Below, in pieces: positions 7,901-10,761 of a stretch of 10,761 nt of DNA (the first letter of the stretch is position 1; each line of letters opens with the position of its first letter). The translations under genes and the position numbers were made by a program. The stretch is from Planctomycetota bacterium (GTDB taxonomy: Bacteria; Planctomycetota; UBA1135; UBA2386). The notes under the pieces are model-generated. The model did no database searches and was not told the DNA's origin. It was given only the letters and a program-made list of their open reading frames with translations. Where the stretch lies: positions 1 to 10,761 of the forward strand of contig JACKHZ010000024.1 in assembly GCA_020638735.1 (NCBI GenBank). The letters run 5' to 3'.

Positions 7901-8677
7901 GCGCACGACGATGCGCGCCGCGGTCGGGAACGGCGAGCCGGGCAACGTCACGGACAGCCCCGGCGCCGCGCCGCCGCCGAGCACGAGGTCGGTGCCGAAG
8001 CGCGTGATGGTCGCCCGCTGACCGTCGTCGCCGACGCCGCCGGCCGGGTCGGGCGTGCTGACCAGCACCTGCAGATCGTCGACGCTCGCCGCGCGCAGCC
8101 CGTCGACGCGCAGATCGATGCGCTCGCCGGTCGGCGCCAGGAAGCGCTCGGCCTGGCCGTTCTCGAGCTGCAGCACGACGGTCGGCTGCCGCGCCAGCAG
8201 CAGCGACACCGGCGGCGCGAGCAGGCGGCCGTTGGCCAGCACGCTGAGCCGCGCCGCGACGTCGGCGGCGGTCGGGTCGGCGATCGTCGCCAGGATCGGC
8301 CCGGTCTCGACGACGAACGACACCAGCGTCGAGCCGACCTGCGCGCTGGCGGTCGGGCTCTGCTGCGCGACGGTGACGCCGTTGGCCTCGAGCCGCACCT
8401 CGAGCTGGCTCTGCACGGGCACCTGGGCATTGGTCAGCACGACGGTGCGAACGGTGTTGGGCGTCGGCACGAGCGGCAGCAGCGTGGCGATGCTCAGGCC
8501 CGGCGCCGGCGGCTCGCTGTTCCCGCCGCCGCCGCTGCTGGCGGTGATGCCGCCGATCAGCCCGGCCCCGCAGGCGGACAGCGGCAACAGGACCGCGAGG
8601 CACAGGACCAGCCGGGCGGCGGCGCCCATCAGGGGACGCGGGCGCTCGGCAGCTGCGGTCGGAGTCGGGTCGGGCAT
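4985..8677 (-). CDS. Giant FG-GAP/VCBS-repeat lipoprotein with IPT/TIG-like domain
   Basis: This 1230-residue exported protein starts with a signal peptide ending in LPLSAC, a lipobox with Cys36 as the likely lipidated residue, followed by a flexible SSGGGGNSEPP linker. Residues about 60-285 look like beta-rich domains. Residues 288-386 resemble an IPT/TIG immunoglobulin-like domain (GGSLLTLIGTAL near 290, then RLVFTMPPSP and PGQVDIVLDV). From about 465 the chain is FG-GAP/VCBS-like with seven clear calcium-loop motifs of the DxDGDGxxD type, beginning at Asp473, 528, 586, 944, 1080, 1140 and 1201. The 350-residue stretch between the third and fourth has only degenerate copies. Such repeats fold as beta-propeller blades on the outer surface. 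The start at 8677 gives a 20-residue extension before the hydrophobic core. The in-frame ATG at 8629 gives a more classical signal peptide (1214 residues) and is equally possible. The ligand is unknown. The following genes might share its transcript. Confidence 0.9.
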   Translation of the reverse strand: MPDPTPTAAAERPRPLMGAAARLVLCLAVLLPLSACGAGLIGGITASSGGGGNSEPPAPGLSIATLLPLVPTPNTVRTVVLTNAQVPVQSQLEVRLEANGVTVAQQSPTASAQVGSTLVSFVVETGPILATIADPTAADVAARLSVLANGRLLAPPVSLLLARQPTVVLQLENGQAERFLAPTGERIDLRVDGLRAASVDDLQVLVSTPDPAGGVGDDGQRATITRFGTDLVLGGGAAPGLSVTLPGSPFPTAARIVVRDAVAGQSTAITNAYYRPDIALALPGQGSATGGSLLTLIGTALVPYAMVGTAPASFDFGAVSLSFSKGGRQVTLDPADFRADESDSDRLVFTMPPSPDSRPGQVDIVLDVALGGATARVTASQVFLYANPDPFFGPRGVVLDRLPVAVAPILLDNAPSTEDAPDFAALTDRGGVAFLQLLVAQQNGMFQPFGAPVQIGDHEVQAERIPRDLCVGDFDGDDVPDVLIVNEGSGGAGAVHHLVLGQRKPLPPLGAVHSFAASFGARYCRAADFDGDGLTDLLLVPATSAGPGARPEVWLSRSTAAGAPAFAAPIPLQVRDFAYEAVEVADLDGDGALDVAVVSGTALQLDVCYGGGDGTFAAGVASDPTIPGYTPAPGSPAVGLHGCQDGQQQSLCLVLAGLSPAPPTRPAIAVLPQLVDRSFGDAASAFLSPTDPIGVSLAANLDGAGPIELVVALAGEPAFGSLALLQQSGTGFVPIAGLETGAESPRQVRALVFDRAFPASGPSGEARAVYIVHEAEVDGSREKRLSTRLVVENLPLLSPPDAGAPIGFAIQNIVGGNFHDISIAGAGAVRDFAVVRADAGGEEVGLVANDGFGGFPKLSDWVEVPGVLPSSLTLVPDPLGGVDALVCCDRQSRLSWWVHDLPLPTRTDPELQVVDHVTVELRSLLPEPLASTELDDDTRIAAADVDGDGLQDLVLMLSFATSSPGAGDTQLCLLRGIAAPGVGAFPFALPTTMTAAHGNAKSFAVGDFVVADAGEPQRLELALAVPSGSAPGSVDGDHVRFYRFQAADGSGGDRFEPSASAGGPQVLIVGSEPTRLQAADFDRDGTVDLLAACRGDNTLRLFRNTRLLPHDEVDVGAFVEAFASPAPIAVGDPTRLLLGDVNGDGNLDSVVFVEFVDQSGVRSTSIAIYLSLGDGAFNGPRFASPTRIGDRDAVVAGELGDWNRDGVVDLFLGWATAGDINLRVLFGGTR

Positions 8678-8777
8678 CGTGACCGCCAAGTCTACCCCAC
8701 GTAACGGCGGGCCGTGGGGACGCGGAACGGCCGACGACACCGGTGCGATCGGAACGCCGACCACCTACAACCGGGCC
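8678..8777. promoter_or_regulatory. Divergent intergenic region, probable back-to-back promoters
   Basis: These 100 bases separate two divergent genes, so both promoters should lie here or just inside the coding ends. Neither start has a clear Shine-Dalgarno. A TACAAC hexamer (8766-8771) lies 6 bases before the nucleotidase ATG. A TAGACT hexamer on the minus strand (8694 down to 8689) lies 11 bases before the lipoprotein ATG at 8677. Each matches the -10 consensus at four of six positions and would give a leaderless or nearly leaderless transcript. I found no convincing -35 boxes. The positions are suggestive only. Confidence 0.35.
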
Positions 8778-10247
8778 ATGCCCGGGGATCCGCCTACCTT
8801 CCACACGCCGCCGGGGCGGCGCGTGTTCTGCAACCGCACCCTCAACATGCGCTCGGTGCGGGCGGTCGGCTTCGACATGGACTACACGCTGGTCCACTAC
8901 GACGTCGTCGCCTGGGAGGCGCGAGCCTACGCCCACGTGCAGCAACGGCTGCGCGGTCGCGGCCTGCCGGTCGACGAGCTGCGCTTCGACCCCGAGCTGT
9001 TCGCGCGCGGCCTGATCGTCGACCTCGAGCTCGGCAACATCGTCAAGGCCAACCGCTTCGGCTACGTCACCCAGGCCGCGCACGGCACCGCGCGGCTGCC
9101 GCACGACGTGCAACGCCGCGCCTACAGCGAGGTCTGGGTCGACCTCGGCGAGCCGCGCTGGGTGTTCCTCAACACGCTGTTCTCGCTGTCGGAGGCGTGC
9201 CTCTACGGCCAGCTGGTCGACCTGCTCGACCGGGGCCGGCTGCTCTCACCCGACGTGCCCACGCCCGAACTGCAGGGCCCGCGCGACTACGCCGGGCTCT
9301 ACCGGCTGGTCAACGACTCGATCAACGCCGCCCACCTCGAAGGCGAACTGAAGGCCGAGATCATCGCCGCGCCGGAGCGCTTCGTCGACCTCGACCCCGA
9401 CCTGCCGCAGACGCTGCTCGACCTCAAACAAGCCGGCAAGAAGCTGTTCCTCGCCACCAACTCGGAGTGGCACTACACCAAGGCGATGATGGGCTACGCG
9501 TTCGACGGCCGGCTGCGCGGCCGCCACTGGCGCGAGCTGTTCGACCTGGTCGTCGTGCAGGCGAGGAAGCCGTCGTTCTTCGAGAAGGCCAACCCGTTCG
9601 CCGAGGTGCTCGACGACGACGGCCGCACCGGCCCGCTGCAGGGCCCGCTGCGCGAAGGGGTCGTCTACGCCGGCGGCAGCGCCGTCGACGTGCAGCGCCA
9701 CCTCCGCCTCGACGGCAGCGAGATCCTCTACGTCGGCGACCACATCTACGCCGACGTGCACGTCTCCAGCCGCATCCACCGCTGGCGCACGGCGCTGGTG
9801 CTGCGCGAGCTCGAGGCCGAGGTGTTCGACGAGCAGCGCGCCGCCGCCGACCAGCGGCGGCTCGAGCAGCTGATGCGCGTCAAGCGCGACCTCGACGAAG
9901 AGCAGGCGCTGCTGCGGCTGGCGCTGCAGCGCGCCGAGCACGGCGAGCCGCTGCCAGCCGGCGTGCCCGACGAGGTCGACGACTGCAACACGCGGCTGCG
10001 CCTGTTGCGCCAGGAGAGCACCGAACTCGACGCGGAGATCGCGCCGCTGGCGCAGACGCTCGGCCGCCTCGGCCACCCCGGCTGGGGACCTTCGATGCGC
10101 GCCGGCAACGACAAGAGCCGGCTGGCGCGGCAGATCGAGGGCCACGCCGACATCTACACGTCGCGCGTCTCCAACCTGATGTTCGTCACGCCGTTCGGCT
10201 ACTTGCGCGCGGCGCACGGCTCGTTGCCGCACGACGTCGAGCGCTGA
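8778..10247 (+). CDS. HAD-family cytosolic purine 5'-nucleotidase-like enzyme (cN-II type)
   Basis: This 489-residue cytoplasmic HAD hydrolase resembles eukaryotic cytosolic 5'-nucleotidase II, which dephosphorylates IMP and GMP and can transfer the phosphate to other nucleosides. The four HAD motifs are intact: FDMDYTLV with nucleophile Asp33 and acid/base Asp35; FLATNSEWHYT with Thr227/Asn228; the motif III lysine in ARKPSFF (Lys264); and YVGDHIYADV with Asp321 and Asp326 for magnesium. Other cN-II-like segments are RRVFCNRTLNM just before motif I, VVYAGGSA at 295-302, a charged helical or coiled-coil stretch about 351-430, and a conserved tail YLRAAHGSLPHD (475-486). The tail and preceding GxSMRxGNDKSRLARQ show the protein is full length. 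The ATG at 8778 is chosen because it retains the conserved N-terminal strand. Met24 would cut it. The open frame extends upstream but crosses the divergent gene. Purine nucleotide salvage or pool control is the likely role, with exact specificity unproven. Confidence 0.92.
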   Translation: MPGDPPTFHTPPGRRVFCNRTLNMRSVRAVGFDMDYTLVHYDVVAWEARAYAHVQQRLRGRGLPVDELRFDPELFARGLIVDLELGNIVKANRFGYVTQAAHGTARLPHDVQRRAYSEVWVDLGEPRWVFLNTLFSLSEACLYGQLVDLLDRGRLLSPDVPTPELQGPRDYAGLYRLVNDSINAAHLEGELKAEIIAAPERFVDLDPDLPQTLLDLKQAGKKLFLATNSEWHYTKAMMGYAFDGRLRGRHWRELFDLVVVQARKPSFFEKANPFAEVLDDDGRTGPLQGPLREGVVYAGGSAVDVQRHLRLDGSEILYVGDHIYADVHVSSRIHRWRTALVLRELEAEVFDEQRAAADQRRLEQLMRVKRDLDEEQALLRLALQRAEHGEPLPAGVPDEVDDCNTRLRLLRQESTELDAEIAPLAQTLGRLGHPGWGPSMRAGNDKSRLARQIEGHADIYTSRVSNLMFVTPFGYLRAAHGSLPHDVER

Positions 10248-10438
10248 GCGCTCGCCGCCCCGACGAACTCGTCGTGGCGCAGGTCCAGCTGTTCGGGCGA
10301 CGTCCTCGTCAGCAGCGAGTCGATGCACCGCGCGGTCAGACCGCGCATCTGCCGGCGGCCGTGCGAGGGTACGCAGGAATCCGCAGCGAACCGGGTGGAG
10401 TCCTCAATCCCCGGCGCTCCGGCAGCCGATTTCCGGGC
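10248..10438. other. 191-base intergenic region between nucleotidase and sensor gene
   Basis: I see no convincing gene here. A minus-strand open frame crosses it but continues into both flanking genes and looks like shadow. The region contains a short CGACG/CGTCG hairpin (10260-10273) and a stronger GC-rich hairpin annotated separately. It must contain the end of the nucleotidase transcript and probably the promoter of the sensor gene, but I cannot point to -35/-10 elements with confidence. Confidence 0.5.
10330..10346. repeat. Perfect inverted repeat GCGCGGT-CAG-ACCGCGC (possible terminator hairpin or operator)
   Basis: Two 7-base arms pair perfectly around a 3-base CAG loop, giving a stem made almost entirely of G-C pairs. 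It lies 83 bases after the nucleotidase stop and 92 bases before the sensor ATG. No run of T follows on either strand, so it is not a classical intrinsic terminator. It could stabilise a transcript 3' end, or be a regulator site for the sensor gene. In DNA this GC-rich, chance cannot be excluded. Confidence 0.4.
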
Positions 10439-10761
10439 ATGAGGTTGCTGCCCGCCCTGGTCGCCGCCCCCGTCGCCGCCGCCGGCCTGCTGTTGACGCA
10501 ATGGCGGCACGATGCGGCGGTCGACGAGGCCCAGGCCCGTCACTTCGAACAGGCCCACGAGCGTTCGACGCGCGTCGCCGGCACGGTCGAGACCGCGCTG
10601 CACCTCGTCTACCAGGGCCTGCGCACGATGTCCCGCCTGCCCGGCGTGCGCAACATCGGCCGCCACGGCGAGGGCTTCGACGACGACGCGCGGCAGACCG
10701 TACAGGAGCTCTACAACGACCTCGCGTCGAACGTCTCGATGTCGGAGGTCTACATCGTGCC
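10439..10761 (+). CDS. Membrane-anchored sensor protein, N-terminal part (truncated by window edge)
   Basis: 107 codons are visible before the window ends. The ATG at 10439 gives an N-terminal hydrophobic segment (LLPALVAAPVAAAGLLL, residues 3-19) with an arginine before it, acting as a membrane anchor or uncleaved signal. It is followed by an amphipathic helix rich in Ala, Glu and His (about 24-62) and then RLPGVRNIGRHG (66-77), DDDARQTVQELYNDLASNV (81-99) and SEVYIV. This pattern, in which a short helix is followed by a stretch resembling NLASNVSxSEVYIVP, is one I associate with the periplasmic sensing part of histidine kinases, diguanylate cyclases or chemoreceptor-like proteins. The output domain lies outside the window, so its type is unknown. 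No strong Shine-Dalgarno precedes the ATG, and the frame is open further upstream without a better start. It reads as coding because the composition and helix pattern are protein-like, not the Arg/Pro-rich pattern of shadows. Confidence 0.72.
   Translation, partial: MRLLPALVAAPVAAAGLLLTQWRHDAAVDEAQARHFEQAHERSTRVAGTVETALHLVYQGLRTMSRLPGVRNIGRHGEGFDDDARQTVQELYNDLASNVSMSEVYIV

Noticed and set aside
4985..8677. Idea that the lipoprotein is an ASPIC/UnbV (CRTAC1) partner of the UnbU-like protein
   Set aside because: FG-GAP loops are present, but I see no ASPIC-type C-terminal domain; the chain ends right after the last calcium loop.
7187..8704. A 505-codon plus-strand open frame opposite the lipoprotein N-terminal half
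   Set aside because: Same shadow character, while the opposite strand encodes a signal peptide, an IPT/TIG-like domain and calcium loops.
8055..8777. N-terminal extension of the nucleotidase by 241 codons
   Set aside because: It runs antisense through the lipoprotein signal peptide and N-terminal domain and has Ser/Thr/Arg-rich shadow composition. The cN-II-like homology begins after 8778.
10199..10666. A 155-codon minus-strand open frame across the right-hand intergenic region
   Set aside because: It overlaps both the nucleotidase tail and the sensor N-terminus, each of which has family motifs. No ribosome binding site or domain is seen.

Overview
The window is visibly very GC-rich (composition not calculated), has third-position G/C bias and is densely coded. 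It holds five complete and two edge-truncated protein genes. I see no tRNA, rRNA, CRISPR array or insertion sequence. The gene families present are an FGE/SUMF1-fold domain, an UnbU/RnfD-like membrane protein with Sel1 repeats, a Gfo/Idh/MocA oxidoreductase paired with an IolE-like TIM barrel, a giant FG-GAP lipoprotein and a cN-II-type HAD nucleotidase. Together they suggest a high-GC Gram-negative of the Planctomycetota type. Myxococcota or Acidobacteriota cannot be excluded, and this placement is inference from family content, not a search.

Layout, left to right. (1) 2-667, plus strand: the C-terminal piece of a formylglycine-generating-enzyme-fold protein that lacks the usual pair of active-site cysteines. 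(2) It converges, with only 8 bases between stop codons, on a minus-strand group. In transcription order this group is a secreted lipoprotein with FG-GAP/VCBS repeats and an IPT/TIG-like domain (8677-4985), then after 98 bases a Gfo/Idh/MocA oxidoreductase (4886-3735), 25 bases later a sugar isomerase/epimerase-like TIM barrel (3709-2663), and 16 bases later an UnbU-like membrane protein fused to Sel1-like repeats (2646-676). (3) A 100-base divergent intergenic region (8678-8777) separates this group from a plus-strand cytosolic purine 5'-nucleotidase-like HAD enzyme (8778-10247). (4) A 191-base gap containing one perfect GC hairpin is followed by the N-terminus of a membrane-anchored sensor protein that runs off the right edge (10439-10761).

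The last three minus-strand genes are closely spaced and probably form an operon. The oxidoreductase and TIM-barrel isomerase look like a two-step sugar or cyclitol oxidation/isomerisation unit acting in the cytoplasm. Why an UnbU-like membrane protein with a Sel1 tail should be co-transcribed with them is not explained by the sequence. It is the least conventional arrangement here. The lipoprotein could share transcription with them or be independent, since the 98-base gap leaves both open. The nucleotidase and the sensor appear to be separate functions. Most of the long open frames opposite the real genes are arginine/alanine/proline-rich GC shadows and are not annotated.
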